64,000 bases of DNA from Anas platyrhynchos (lineage: Eukaryota; Chordata; Aves; Anseriformes; Anatidae): assembly GCF_047663525.1 (NCBI RefSeq), contig NC_092616.1, positions 3,199,501 through 3,263,500 of the forward strand, written 5' to 3'. Below, one piece after another: positions 22,873-34,243 of the stretch (position 1 is its first letter; every line of letters begins with the position of its first letter). A model generated the notes under the pieces. The model was not told the DNA's origin. It made no database searches and saw only the letters and a program-made list of their open reading frames with translations. The position numbers were made by a program, and so were the translations under genes.

Positions 22873-23710
22873 AGCTTCTCCCCGCAGCGCCCTGGGCAGC
22901 TCCCCGGGCAGGCTGAGTGCTGAGCCTGGCAGGCGGCAGAGGCCCTGCCCCGGCACACAGCCCCTGGGGCACAGCAGGGACCCTGCTCTGCACCACAGCC
23001 CTGGACACCCCTGCCTGCACCCCCGGCTTCTCCTGCCTCCACGAACTGCGGCTGCATTGCCCTCCAGACAGAGACTTACCGGCTGCAGGGCTGGGAAGTC
23101 TTCTCCCCCGGTGAGCTCTGGGCATGCTGCCACTTCTGCCTGCCTTTAAGCACTGTGTCTCTGCAGGCAGTGCCCCCAGCCCTGCTGCACTGTGCAGAGG
23201 AGCTGCTCCTGGGCAGAGCTGTCTCTCTGCAGCGCTGCCCGCTTGCCAGGAGCTCCCCTTGGGCCCAGGAGCCCGGCCCAGCTCAGCAGCAGAGGCCCAG
23301 CCCAAGGCCTCCCTTGCTCTGCCCCCCACCAGGCTCCCTGCACATGGCCCTGGGGCTGCAGGGGAACCTGCTGGGAAACAGCCTGAAGGGATCCCTGGGC
23401 TTCCCTCCCTCCCCTGGGCACACACACTTCTTGACAGCAGGCTCATTTCTCTTAGCACAAAAACAATTATCTGTAGCAGTCTTCTCTTCTCATCCCAGTT
23501 GATGAAGGGACACCCAGGCATGGTCATAAAAGTAACTCCTTTAGCCCCCTGCTTAAGGAAGGGATTCAGCAGAGTCAGTTAAGACATCTCATGCTGTTTT
23601 TTTGTCCTGGGGCTGGAATGGGACAAAGATCCCTCCCATGCCTGCCACAAACCCACGGGAGCTGGGATTCCTCTGCACTCAGTTTAGGTGTGAATAACAT
23701 GGGCAGCTGC
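22873..23710 (-). other. OR upstream block A, copy 2 (orphan)
   Basis: Closely similar to 11430-12372. The donor GTAAGT is at 23079-23074 and the exon ends at 23080. The open frame from ATG 23446 to the donor is again exactly 367 bases. No OR coding exon follows on this strand: a truncated CR1 and unrelated DNA occupy its place, so this cassette has lost its receptor. Confidence 0.65.
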
Positions 23711-24274
23711 AGGTGAGCTCCTTTTCTCAGCTTCAGGATCATTAATGGAGATGGGGGAAATCAAGGGAAATCAGCAGCCCCTTCTCCTGCCTGAAGATCA
23801 GCCCCAGCTCCAGCACTGGCCCTCAGGGCTGCACCAACACCACAAAGGCCCTCTGCTGTCAGAGCGGCACAGCCCAGGCCTGTTTCCTTCTGGCCTCAGG
23901 AACACCAGGCCTTGCCCTTCTTGGGATCCCTTAAGTCATCCTTTTGTGCCCATCCACCATCCACGGCAGCAAATCTCTGCTCTGAAGGAAAGCCTCTTCA
24001 TGCCCAGGCTCTTGGCACAAGGTCTGGGACAAGTCTGAGTTTGGCCCTTGTGCCACAGCTGAGGTGCTGCAGCCCAGATGTGCCCCAATGCCCTCAGCCT
24101 GGGGCACAGGCAGGAGGAGCTGGATCCCCGCCTGCTGTCACAGGGCTGGGACATTGATGGCAGAGCTGCTGAGGTGTGGGGGGACAGGTCCCCCAGCTTG
24201 GGGTGCTGTGCTGGATGGGGGCAGATTCTTCAGAAGAGACAGGCGGGGATGATCAACAGGGGGTTGCCCTCCAT
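23711..24274. other. Spacer between OR blocks A and C, no gene recognised
   Basis: Moderately GC-rich sequence with short open frames and no recognisable domain. Confidence 0.4.
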
Positions 24275-24720
24275 GTGAAGGATCTGTCTGGATGCATGGA
24301 GCTCCTCTATGGGATGGGCAGCAGAGTGGGGGAGCCCTTGTGGGTGAGGGTCAGAGCAGATCCAGTCAGGGTGGCAGTGTGGTCAGAGGTAAATGCCTGC
24401 AGTCAGGCTGAAGAAGCAGACAGTCTTGTGGAAGCCACTGGATTAAGATGAATTCAATGACCCCATGTCACCCTGGGGGCCTTAAATCACTCAGACTGTC
24501 ACAGAAAAGGGACACTGCAGGGTGCAAACATTCCCGAGGTTTCTATGGGTTCTTGGAGGCATCTTCTGTGCACAGCTGCCAGATGGGCCGACCTAGGTGA
24601 TGTTCACCAGGATCTGGGACTTGCAAACAGGAAAACCCGTGTCTTGACACTCCTCCTACAAAATGCGTGTCATAGTCCAGCTGCTTTGCAGCACAGGGAA
24701 AGAGATGAGGTTTTGGGGCC
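24275..24720 (-). repeat. OR upstream block C, copy 1
   Basis: It is similar in reverse complement to 49690-50125. The two share the GGTTCTTGGAGG / GCCAGATGGGCC segments and the AAACAGGAAAACCCGTGTCTTGACAC type segment. Both lie outside block A, away from the receptor, so block C is part of the same duplicated cassette. Confidence 0.65.
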
Positions 24721-24744
24721 CAGCCCTACATCCAGCACTGCACA

Positions 24745-24900
24745 GCCAGCCCTGTTCTGATCCCCAGCCCTGGTCCCCAGCCCTGATCCTGTCCCCAGAC
24801 ATGGTTCCTAGCCCTGGTCCCCAGTCTTGGTCCCCAGCCCTGGTCCTGGACCCCAGCCCTCGTCCTGTTTCCTGCCCTGGTCCCAAGCCCTGGTCCCCGA
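24745..24900. repeat. Short GC-rich minisatellite
   Basis: Degenerate repeats of CCCTGGTCCCCAG (about 12-14 bases). The open frames on both strands here are repeat artefacts. Confidence 0.7.
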
Positions 24901-26149
24901 GAGGCAAAACCCCTCTCATTTATATGCAGGAACATGGTGGAGGCTCCTAGGTCAGTCACAGAAAGGTGTGACATATGTTGGAGAAATAATCCACTAAACA
25001 CACAAAAATCCAGAAAAGAATTTTCTGCTTCCTTTTCCCTTTCCAGCACTTGCAGGATTGGGTGAGGTTGCAGAAAGAAATGGAAAAGGAACTGTCAAGT
25101 TCCAACACATCTCTAAGATTCCTGAACTGTTCCTTTGATGATCAGTGGGCTTGTAAGAAGGCTTATAAATTGCCTACAGCCTCTCCTTTGTTTATGGCCA
25201 GCTTCATTGGCAACTTTGCTGTACCTGTCGGGGCTTTCTGACAGGCTGTTTTCTATCTGCAAAGATGGATATGCACCTAGGCAGTGCTCTGGGAACTGCT
25301 GGTTTCTGAAGGGCAAAGAGGTTGGCAGGAGGGCTCTGAACACAGGTGGGGAAAAGACCATGGGACATGGAAACATCCCCCAGTTATAAAATCTTCAGGC
25401 AGAAGAAATATGGTTAGGGAATGAGAAGAAAGAAAAACCGGATTTGTAGTCAGAGGGAGAACTTCTCAGAAAAGTCTGTATTATTCCCTACATTGCAGCC
25501 CCCTTCCTCTGAGCAAGCCCTCTTGCCTCCTGTCCCACACAGGAAAGCCCCTGCAGTCACTGCTGTGTGTCCAGGGCATGAAGCACGTCCTCTGCAGCCA
25601 CAGTTCCAGCAGAGCAGAGGTGCATCTCTCCAGCCACGTGCCCATTTCCCTCTGTGGTGCAGGGGGACTGAGAGCAGCAGCCTGGGGCTGTGGGCAGTGC
25701 ATTCTGTGAGGCTGGGGAATGAGCTGACTTTCCCTTAATGAGACACCATCATTAGGACACTTGTCTTTCTCCCTGGGATGTCCTTCCAAGTTGTGAGCTG
25801 CCCTGCAGGATAGAAATCTTTTCCGTAGTATCTCTGTGTTATGTGAATGCCCCAGGAAGAAGCAGAGATATGCTGCATGTGAGGACATGCTGTTGGGTTG
25901 GTGAAATAAATGATAAGTGTCCTTGGCAAGACATGTGGTGCTGAGACCTTGCTTAGGTACCTTGAGAAAGGCTGCGCACTGAGAGATTGGCAGTGGGTTC
26001 CTCTGCTCTTAGCAGTGTCTGATTTCTTTGAAGTGTACCATAAAGGTGATTGCCTTCCATCTCCAAAAGCAGCAAGATCACGGCCATTGGGAACCAGCCC
26101 AACCAGCTCCCCTCACCCTGCTCTGAGCTAAAGGGAATCCCTTTGCCTC
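24901..26149. other. No gene recognised
   Basis: Short frames only, with no domain recognised on either strand. Confidence 0.45.
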
Positions 26150-27190
26150 TCAGGTCTCACAGCCATTCACTGTGGGTGCAGCAGAAATCCTCAGGACTTC
26201 TGACTTCAGAGGACATTCCTTGGGCATGATGAGGTTGTGTAGGAAAAAAACAAAAATTCCTAGAAGTCCTCTCAGCCCTCCACATTCTTTAGGCCTGTTA
26301 GGACACCACCCCGTATGCCCTTCTGCATTGATTTCATCTGACAAATTCTGAAAATATAACTTGGAGCCTCTGCCATGTTCTGATGTACCCAATGCACAGG
26401 GACAAGACTGCTTCCTCCTGACCCAATATGCACAGGTCCCGAATACTTCAGTATCATATTCAAACTCATTAAATATAGCTTATGAGGCTGAATGACAAGT
26501 GAGGGAGTGTGGCAGGGAGGGGTTCAAGGAGAAATGGAGTAGATTTCACTCTGGGAAGCCAGTATTAACTTGTCATTGTTTTTTTTGTTTGTTTGTTTGT
26601 TTTCCATCTTGAAAGCTCCCTAGATCCAGCACACTGATGGGCAGCACACTGTTCTTTGACCTGCTCCCCATCAAAGGAACAGATGGACTAAATAGCGTGG
26701 AAAAGGGCTTCAGGGTACATTTAAGGAACAGGCAGAGCCCTTACCAATTTCAGACATGGGCAAAGCAGACTCACTCTAGGAAGACGAGCATAATTTATTG
26801 AGTGCTACTGGTAGACTGGAGCAGTGAGAAACTAAATGAGAACTAAGAAAGTTCATGGTCTCTCTCTGCCCCTGCTCCAGCGTGGGGTCCCTCCCACAGC
26901 CAGCTCTCACAGCCATTCACTGTGAGTGCAGCAGAAATGCTCAGGATTTCTGACTTCAGAGAGCACTGCTTGGGCATCACGAGGGAGAGGATGCTGTCTA
27001 GCAAAAGCAAAACTAAACTAAAAGTCCTTTTTGTCACCCACCTTTTTTTTTTCTTTTTTTTTTTTCACATTCGGAGTGCAGATGTAAACATCCCTTCTGT
27101 GCTAGGAGTGATTTCATATGTCAAATTCTGAACAAAAAATACTTGCCCTACCATGTTCCAATATACGCAGTGCACTGGGAAAGGACTTTT
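26150..27190. repeat. Pair of diverged direct repeats about 750 bp apart
   Basis: 26155-26470 and 26905-27190 share CTCACAGCCATTCACTGTG, then GACTTCAGAG, the TTTCAT.TGACAAATTCTGA-type segment and a CAGTGCAC/CAATGCAC segment. They lie just outside the left arm of the inverted duplication, next to the truncated OR. A TTTG run (about 26577-26605) lies between them. Confidence 0.6.
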
Positions 27191-27325
27191 AACTCTTGAG
27201 CCAATGGGCAATGCCATGATGGTAATGGTAAACTGAACCTCACCAAAAGAATCTCAAGTCATGGAAGTGAAAGGACATATTTCCTAGAGAAAAAAAAATT
27301 CCTAGAGAAAAAAAAAAAAAAAAGC

Positions 27326-27611
27326 CTTTTTACATGTGCCTTCCTCACATGACTGTGAGGCAGGCATTCCATGGTACTTTGTCAGCACTGGATTTTTTTC
27401 CGACGTGAAGCCTCCCTCCACCTACTCCCCATCCCTGGGCCTGGTGGTGGCAGTTCTGTACTCAGTGATGCCTCCAGCACTGAACCCTCTCATCTACAGC
27501 ATGAAGAACCAGGAGCTCAAAGATTCAATATGGAAACTGCTGACTAGTTGTTTATCAGTGGCCACAGACTGTCTGCCTTCTTCTGCAGATGGCTCCAAGT
27601 ATTATTCATGA
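27326..27611 (+). pseudogene. OR14-like 3' fragment, truncated at the duplication edge
   Basis: The reading frame begins in the helix 6 to 7 region. It contains SVMPPALNPLIYSMKNQEL (helix 7 NPxIY motif) and ends ADGSKYYS. The 5' two thirds are absent because the inverted duplication begins here. The matching copy at 40738-41013 (-) is joined to the rest of the gene. A polyadenylation signal follows at 27789-27794. Confidence 0.88.
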
Positions 27612-28194
27612 CAGGCCATCTTGCCTTTCCATATGGCATTTGTCTCTTCAATTTTCCTTTCTGCCCTTGTGATATTGTTGCCTACACAAAAACGCCCTTT
27701 TTCATTCCTTCCTGCCTGAGTATCACCCTTTCTGTGTGACCCAGGATTTCTGTAGTCAAGGAGCCAGGATCTCTGTGTATTTTAACCAAATAAATGTTGG
27801 TCTGAGACCCATTCTGAGTTGATCAGGAGTGAATGGGAACTGGAGCTGTGGTGGCAGTGCCCAGAGCCCTGCAGCAGCCTGCGATGGGCACTGCCGTGGG
27901 ACCAGCCCAGCCTAGGCTACTGGGCTGGGCTGGGCTGGGGAGAGGGCAGGGAGGTGGGAGAGCTGGGGGGCAGCTGAGCTGGGCTGGAAGCTTCCCAGTA
28001 GAGAGAAACATCCGTGTCGAGCTGGGATATGCGACCGTGCAGAGGGAGGACAGGCACTGCTGGCTTTGGATCGCGTGGCAGAGATCAAAGACAGGCTGGT
28101 GCAGGAGGGAGGCAGCTGGGCTGTGCCCTGCTGGCACGGACAGACCAGGAGGGTGGTCCAGGGCCTTTGTACCTGAAGCCTCTCTTGTCAGCCA

Positions 28195-28460
28195 TGTCAC
28201 AGCCCCTTTTCCGCTCTCAGCTCCTTGTTCCCTCACAAAATACCCCCTCACAGTCCCTGTCCCCTCATGAAGTGTCCCTTAGCCCCTCATCCCCTCACAA
28301 AATGCCCCTCACAGCCCCTTTTTTCCCCTCACAGCCCCTTTTTCCCCTCACGGCCCCTTTTCCCCTCACAAAACGTCCCCTCACAGCCCCTCTCCCCTCA
28401 CCGAACACCCCCTCAGCCCTTTTTCCCCTCACAACCCCGCATCCCCTCACCGCCAGACGC
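28195..28460. repeat. Degenerate CCCCTCACA array
   Basis: Irregular repeats of CCCCTCACAGCCCCTTTT-type sequence. The partner array in the right arm (39740-40165) is longer, so the array changed length after the duplication. Confidence 0.8.
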
Positions 28461-28599
28461 CCCCCAGAGCCTCGCACGCCTTCTCCAACCCCCCCGAGCC
28501 CCCCCAGACCCCCATTTTCCCCAAAATCCCAAAAAATCCCCTCAGACCCCACTCAAATTCCCCCCACCCCCCCCGCACCGGCCGCAGCCTCCGCCGCCA

Positions 28600-28890
28600 T
28601 CGCTCCCGCCGGACCGTTTGAAGCCGCGGGGCGGGAGCCAATGGGAGGCCGGCGAGCGCGCATGCGCAGTGCGGGCAGCCCGGCGGGGCAGGACGAAATG
28701 GCGTCGGTTGCCTGGCAACGGGGGGGAGGGGACAAAATGGCGTCGGTTGCCTGGCAACGGGGGGAGGGGAGAAAATGGCGGCGGTTGCCTGGCAACGGGG
28801 AGAGGGGACAAAATGGCGGCGGTTGCCTGGCAACGGGGGGAAAAGAGGCGGGAACGGCGGTGGCGGTTACCTGGCAACGGGGGGCGGGGC
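28600..28890. promoter_or_regulatory. CpG-rich promoter-like island with five RFX X-box palindromes
   Basis: The island contains CCAAT at 28638-28642, an NRF1-type palindrome GCGCATGCGC at 28658-28667, and repeated AAAATGGCG(T/G)CG segments that resemble YY1 sites. The 13-base palindrome GTTGCCTGGCAAC occurs at 28707, 28746, 28784 and 28822, with a variant at 28866 (GTTACCTGGCAAC), spaced 38-44 bases. This is the RFX X-box form typical of ciliary gene promoters. No coding exon was identified directly downstream. Confidence 0.7.
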
Positions 28891-28904
28891 GAAGGGAAAG
28901 GCGC

Positions 28905-29312
28905 CCAGTTTGTACTGGGAATGGGCCCAGTTTGTACCGGGATGGGGTTGGGGGGCCCAGTTCGAACTGGGATGGGCTCAATTCATACTGGGAAAGGGCT
29001 GAGGGTCTCAGTTTGTACTGGGAATGGGCCCAGTTTGTACTGGGATGAGGCTGGGGAGCCCAGTTCATACTGGGAAAGGGCTGCGGGTCCCAGTCTGAGC
29101 TGGGGACAATCCCAGTTTGAGCTGGGTTGGAGCTGGGAGCCCTGGTTTGTACTGGGAAAGTTCCCAGTTTGCAGTGGAATGGGCCCAGTTCATACTGGGA
29201 AGGGTATGGGGGTCCCAGTTTGTACTGGGGTGGGCCCAATTCATACTGGGAAGGGGTTAAGGGTCCCAGTTCATAATGGGAAGGGGCTGGGGGTCCCAGT
29301 TTGAGCTGGGAA
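28905..29312. repeat. Palindromic CCCAGT(N)4ACTGGG minisatellite
   Basis: Units are about 25-35 bases and centre on CCCAGTTTGTACTGGG or CCCAGTTCATACTGGG, each an imperfect palindrome. The right arm array (39081-39368) is about 120 bases shorter. Confidence 0.85.
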
Positions 29313-29313
29313 G

Positions 29314-29935
29314 TGTAATACACAATAAATGTTTGTTCATTGTCTTTCGTGTTATAAAAACAAGGAGTTCTGTTTGAGGAGCGGGAGTTGCGAAAGCTCC
29401 CTGCTGAAGTAAGGAGCTGTATAATGCTTGGCTAGACACTATGAAAATTCTTTTGCTTAATGTAACAAAAAAGAGAACCCCCTCCCCTTCTCTCCTTCTG
29501 CATCTCAGTTGCCTCTTTTGTTCAAAGACCCTGCTGCAAAGCTCATGTAACCATCTCCTGAGAAGTTGCTAACCTAGCGTATCAACATCCTGCCTTCCTG
29601 TCTCACGCTGGGCCAACATGACCAAATAAAAAAAGAAGTTGAACCACAACGCCGAGGAAGACTACGGCCTTCATCTTCACGACCACCAGAGGGACAGAGA
29701 TGACCCCCTAGCAACAGTGCGCGCAGTCGCAGAATATACCAGGATGTGCTGCATAATCCTGGAATTACCAAGATATAAAAAGGGACCCTGGCGGGGGTGA
29801 GGTGCGCGCCGTTGGCGGAGCCGAGACTCCCCGGCTGCCCAGCGCTGTTTTGCTTGCTGTTGCTTACTCAATAAATTCCTTTCTATTATTAATGCAATGC
29901 TCTCTGAAAATTAATTAAGGGGGCAACATATAACA
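29314..29935 (+). mobile_element. Solo LTR with GGAAG target duplications (left arm)
   Basis: It begins TGTAATAC and ends TATAACA. It contains a TATA box (AGATATAAAAAGGGA, near 29770) and AATAAA near 29871. GGAAG flanks it at 29309-29313 and 29936-29940. The same LTR with the same duplications is in the right arm, so it inserted before the inverted duplication. It sits at the joint between a CCDC81-like exon and the CCCAGT array. Confidence 0.88.
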
Positions 29936-29992
29936 GGAAGGAGGTGGCTCGCGCTAGCTGCAGGTAGTTCAGCTGCTCGACCTTGACGTCAT
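29936..29992 (-). pseudogene. CCDC81-like HU-domain exon fragment (left arm)
   Basis: On the minus strand an acceptor (CTCCTTGCAG) precedes an exon start at 29992, and the frame reads DDVKVEQLNYLQLARATSF before the LTR edge. It matches 34244-34342 and 38403-38459. It is cut at the same point as the right-arm copy. The exon in the 34.3 kb copy continues further, so this fragment is truncated. Confidence 0.6.
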
Positions 29993-30133
29993 CTGCAAGG
30001 AGAAGCAACATCCTCAGTGCCACAGCAAGCCCAAGTTGCTTGCAGCATTCCGAACAAGGTCCTAGAGGAAGGGTCGCTAAGAGAAACAGCTCCCGGGCCA
30101 CGGGGTCTTCTGGGGGAACTTGAGCTCTTCAAG

Positions 30134-30203
30134 CTCCAGAAATGACTCTCGGTCTGTCCCATGACAGGTCTGTCATGGGAAAGACTGAGAGTCATTTCTG
30201 GAG
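30134..30203. repeat. Near-perfect 34-bp arm palindrome
   Basis: Arms 30134-30167 and 30170-30203 are reverse complements with two mismatches, and the loop is two bases (GT). It lies at the inner edge of the left arm of the inverted duplication and could form a stable hairpin or cruciform. Confidence 0.95.
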
Positions 30204-30249
30204 AGAGAGGAAAAGTTTATCACTTCTGAAAACTCCAAGGGATGACAGC

Positions 30250-31575
30250 AAGTTTGTGTGCCCCAGGTGGTGTTTTGATGACCCGAGGAGATGCTCGGGT
30301 TCTCCACTCAGATGTAGGAGTGCGGTGGGGAGATTCTTGGGTGCTCCAGTGAGGTGCTTGGGTGTTCCAGGGAGGTGCTTCTGTGCTGCAGGAGTTGTAT
30401 GGCAGGGGCAGAAACTTTTGTTAGGAGGGCAGAGGTTTGTGTGCTCCAGGGAGGCTTTTCTTCTGCCCCTGGGATATGCTTATGTGCCCCAGGGAGGTGC
30501 TTGTGTGCCCTGGGAATATCCTTGGGCTCTCTAGGAAGGTGCTTGATTCCTCTGGGGTCACTTGGAACCTCTGGAGTTGCCTGGGTCCAGCAGAGAGCAG
30601 GTTGTGTGCTCCAGGGAGTTGCTGGACTGCACTAAGTGTGTTGTTCAGTGCTTTAGGGAGGTTCTTGGTTGTCCCGACAAGATGCTCGTGTTCCACAGGG
30701 AAGGGGATGAGTGACCCAGAGGCAGGTGCTGGTTGTCCCCAGGGAGGTGCTTGCCTACCACGGGAAAATGCTTGTACACCCAAGAAGATCCTTTGCTCCT
30801 CCAGGACGTTGCGTGATTTACCCAGGGAGGTGTTTCTCTGACCCGGGGCAGGATAGGATTTCTTCATAGAGGTGCTTCATCAATGGAGGGAATTCCTTGG
30901 TTCTTGAAAGATCTTCTGGGGAGACCTATGCAGGTGCTTGGGCACCCATGGGGTTATTCTACTGTTCCCCAGGGAGGTGTTTCATTCTTCCAAGGAGGTG
31001 CTTGGGTTCTCTATAGAGGTTCCTGGGTTCCTCCAAGAAATGCTTGTATGCCTTTGGGCGATGTCTTAGAGCATCAGCAGGAGATGGGTTCACAGCGGAA
31101 ATTGTTCAGGTGAACCCACCTAGAGTTGGGATCTCCCGTGAGGTGCTGGAATGCCCTTGGAAGATGCCTGAGAGGGAAAAGGTAGTGCTTAGGTGTCCTG
31201 GGGAGATAATTGTCTACTCCAGCTCAATGCTCACGTGTCCTGCAGGAAGTATTTCTGATTTCAAGAGGTGCCTATATTCCCTGGGGAGATACTTGGGTGC
31301 CATGGAGGGTGCTTCAGGAAGATGCTTGTATTCCCAGGGGAGACTTTTACTTTCCCCAGGGACATGTTTGGCTTCTCCAGGGAGTTGCCAGAACGCTCCT
31401 TGGAAAAGACGGCTTGATCAGAGGACTTGTGCCGAGGTCCTGCTAGCAAGACTGGTGGTCTGGGGAGATAGCTGGGTGCTCCAGGGAGATGCCTGTGTGC
31501 TGCACGGAGAAGCCTGGGCATCCTTGGGATGTGCCCGTGTGCCTAATGGAGATGGTGGTGTGAATCAGGGCAGTG
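30250..31575. repeat. Degenerate minisatellite, GGGAGGTGCTTG type
   Basis: Phrases such as CCAGGGAGGTGCTT recur irregularly every 30-40 bases, with strong divergence. The first 50 bases (30251-30298) also match 35654-35700, next to a CCDC81-like exon. Open frames here are repeat artefacts. Confidence 0.7.
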
Positions 31576-34243
31576 CTTTGCTACGGCGGATGAAGCGACA
31601 CAAGCAGTCTGGCTGTGCTCTTTATTTTCCATTCAGGGGTGGAAAGCGGGAGAGCTTCCCAGCCCCTTTGCTCAGAGCTCCGCTGCTGCCTTCAGCATTC
31701 CCAGCACCTTCCCCTCCGTTGCGGTACCAGCATCTAGCGCTAGGGAGTCAGAAAGAAAAGAGGATGATCAGGTTGTGTACAGGCTGAACGCAGAGAAGTA
31801 CTGCAGGCTTAGCTCGGGCCGTGCACGTAGGGGTCTGCTTCCCATGAAGCTTCAAGGTTGCCGTCAGCTGCGACAGATGCCTAGTGCCCAAGCTCATCAG
31901 CCTGGGGCTGAGGCAGGGGGAGCGGAGGGCCCCGGAATGCCCTCTCTGTCCCAGTGCTGCCCCCACGGGAAGGACGGGCCTTGCAGCAGCGGGAAGCACC
32001 ATCCCTTTCTGGAGATACTTACCAGGGGAGCCGCTGCTGCTCTTGCTGCAGCCGCTTTTCCTCCGCAGCACTTCTGAACACCCTTTGTTGACTGCGATGC
32101 GGCTCCGACCTTTTCAAAACTTGCAGTGCTCGTGGGGAAAGGTGGCTGCAACACCAGGACAAAGGGATCCCTCAGCCTCTGCCAGACACCCCTTCTGCCT
32201 CTCCCCTCATCCAGACCCTGCACCCACGCGGTGCCACGTGCACCCACCCTTCCGCCCTGTGATGAGTTTTAGGCCTTGGCGGTAACCAAGGTCATGCCCG
32301 CTTTAGGAGAAAGCCAAGGGTGTCATAGGCAAGCCCAGGACTCAGGGACCGGGCTGCTGGACATCTCCTGACATCGCTCAGCAGCTACTCGAGTGCCCCA
32401 GCACGTGAACGCAGCCGGCACACACTTACTCAGGCTGGAGGCTCTCCAGCTTGGCTGCCGCTCTCCACTCCTCTTCTGCGGCAGGGATCTGAACCTTCCT
32501 CCACCTCCTCACGACCTCCTTGCTCCTGGGCTGGGCTGGGGGATGGGGAATCCAATCATGTTGCCTGGTGACCTGATGCAAGGAGAAGACGCTCTCATCA
32601 GACAGGACTGGACACACGGCTGCTGTTTCCCAGAGGACCCCTTGAAAGGACCCTGCAGCAGGAGCTGGGAAGCAGGCGACTCGGCACTGCCGGCCCACGT
32701 CTGGCTGCTGCTTTGATCCCTCGCTTTCTGCTGACAGCCTCTCCCTCACAGGGAGGAGCAGGCAAAGCCCTGCCCTGCGCCCTGGTGCCCGTCCTGCTCC
32801 CACCACCCTGGGACCTGCCCCCCTCGGAGCCCTGGCGGGGAGGATCGCTGCTCTTCTCAGCGGTGTTGGTCACTGCCAGTACCTGAGGTGTCTCTCGGTC
32901 CTCCCCCTGAGACCAGGCTCCCCAAGCAGCCATTTCTGCCCGGGCTTGCTGTATTCGCTTTTGGTACAAGTGCCACGAGCTCTTTGTTTGGTCCCACTGC
33001 GAGGACAGGTTCCAGACCTCCTGGAGGAAAACAAACAAAAAACACAACGGCAGACAGGATTGGTCTCAGCTGTTGGACCAAAGACCTCTGCCATCAAAGA
33101 CCCAGAAAGCCCTCATTCCTTTTCCATTGCCCCTGGTCCAAATGAAGCGGCTCATGGCAACACGGGAGGCAGCAAGAGGCAGGGAAGGTGTGCGGGACAC
33201 CACCTTCCATCTCCCGAGGAAGAGAAGAAGGAGGTAACAAGTGTGAAAATGAACGCATCCCAAGGGTCCGGCTTGGGATCGCTCCACACAAAGAGGCTTT
33301 AGTACAGTCCCAAACCGCGTGGTCATTGCAGCAAGGCAGAGCAGGTACCTGCACCAATCTCCGAGAGGCTTCGGGAGTAGGGAGCGCAGTGCTGGTGGAC
33401 TTGGCTTGAGGAGCTGCTTCCTGCCTGTCTGTCTTCTTTGTCCTGGGGGAGCTGCCTGGACACGGGGGGAGCACACTGCAAACAGACACCGGGAGGCTGC
33501 ATGAGCCCAGGGGAATTCGGTCTCCAGTCCGCGCTCGCAAGCTGCGTCAGCCTCTGCAGCAGACGGCAGTTCCGCAGCGAATGGGTGTTGGACTGGCCGT
33601 GTTCGCTTCAGCAGACACGGAGAGAGCCAACCGCGAAGCAGTGGCACCAGCTGCCTTCAGGAAGGCTCGCGATGCCCGTATCCAGGCCCTCTGTGGTGGC
33701 AGAAGGAGAGGAGCAGTGTCTTGTGCAAGGACAGGATCCTAGAGACACCAATACGGCCCAGCCGGGCTTATGGGTGGAAAGCAGATTATCGCTGGGGAGC
33801 CAGCAACATCGGAGAACGCCATCAGGCAAGGAGGGCAGGCATGCCACCTCCCTCCCTCGGCACTCTCTTGTGCCTGCCACAAAGTCTGGGATATCGTTTG
33901 GAAAGAAACCTTTCCATCTGGTATCACAGCTCCTTAGGCTGGAAGAAGCTGCGGGGCAGCTGGAAGAAACCGCAGGGGACGTTTGCTCCCACAGACAAAG
34001 AGATGGACTCTTGCAATGTGGGGGGGCTCCTGAAGGGACAAGAGCTTCTGCAACAAGGCTCTGCATCCAGCTCCCCCAAGGATCAGGGCCCTGGTGGAAA
34101 ATGAAGCTGGCGTGCCAGTCTCAGGCAAACGTGCTGCACGCTTGCCATGCGTGGAGAGAGCGGCCTCCTCCGGGACGGGTGTCAGGAGCCTTTCTGAGTC
34201 CCTGCGCCTGGTGGGTCCAAAGGGGACATCTCTCCTGTGTGGA
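31576..34243. other. GC-rich spacer; possible CCDC81-like exons, none certain
   Basis: This forms most of a block of about 4.3 kb that separates two copies of a 187-base segment (29936-30122 and 34284-34470). On the minus strand some short frames look like coiled-coil exons, for example EEEWRAAAKLESLQPE near 32426 and WHLYQKRIQQARAEMAAW near 32940. They might be the C-terminal coiled-coil exons of the neighbouring CCDC81-like gene, but splice sites are not convincing. Confidence 0.3.

Larger units (their letters stand above)
27321..30139 (+). repeat. Left arm of a large inverted duplication
   Basis: This segment matches the reverse complement of 38272-41029 at high identity over an OR 3' part, GC-rich arrays, a promoter-like island, an LTR and part of a CCDC81-like exon. 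The outer edge at 27321 falls directly after an A-rich tract (27291-27323), inside the OR coding region. The inner edge lies at about 30139, next to a near-perfect palindrome. Array lengths differ between the arms. Confidence 0.9.

Noticed and set aside
28014-29304. Long + strand frames of 344 and 359 codons (and minus frames on the other arm)
   Set aside because: They run through C-rich arrays, the X-box array and the CCCAGT array. They are low in complexity and have no domain.
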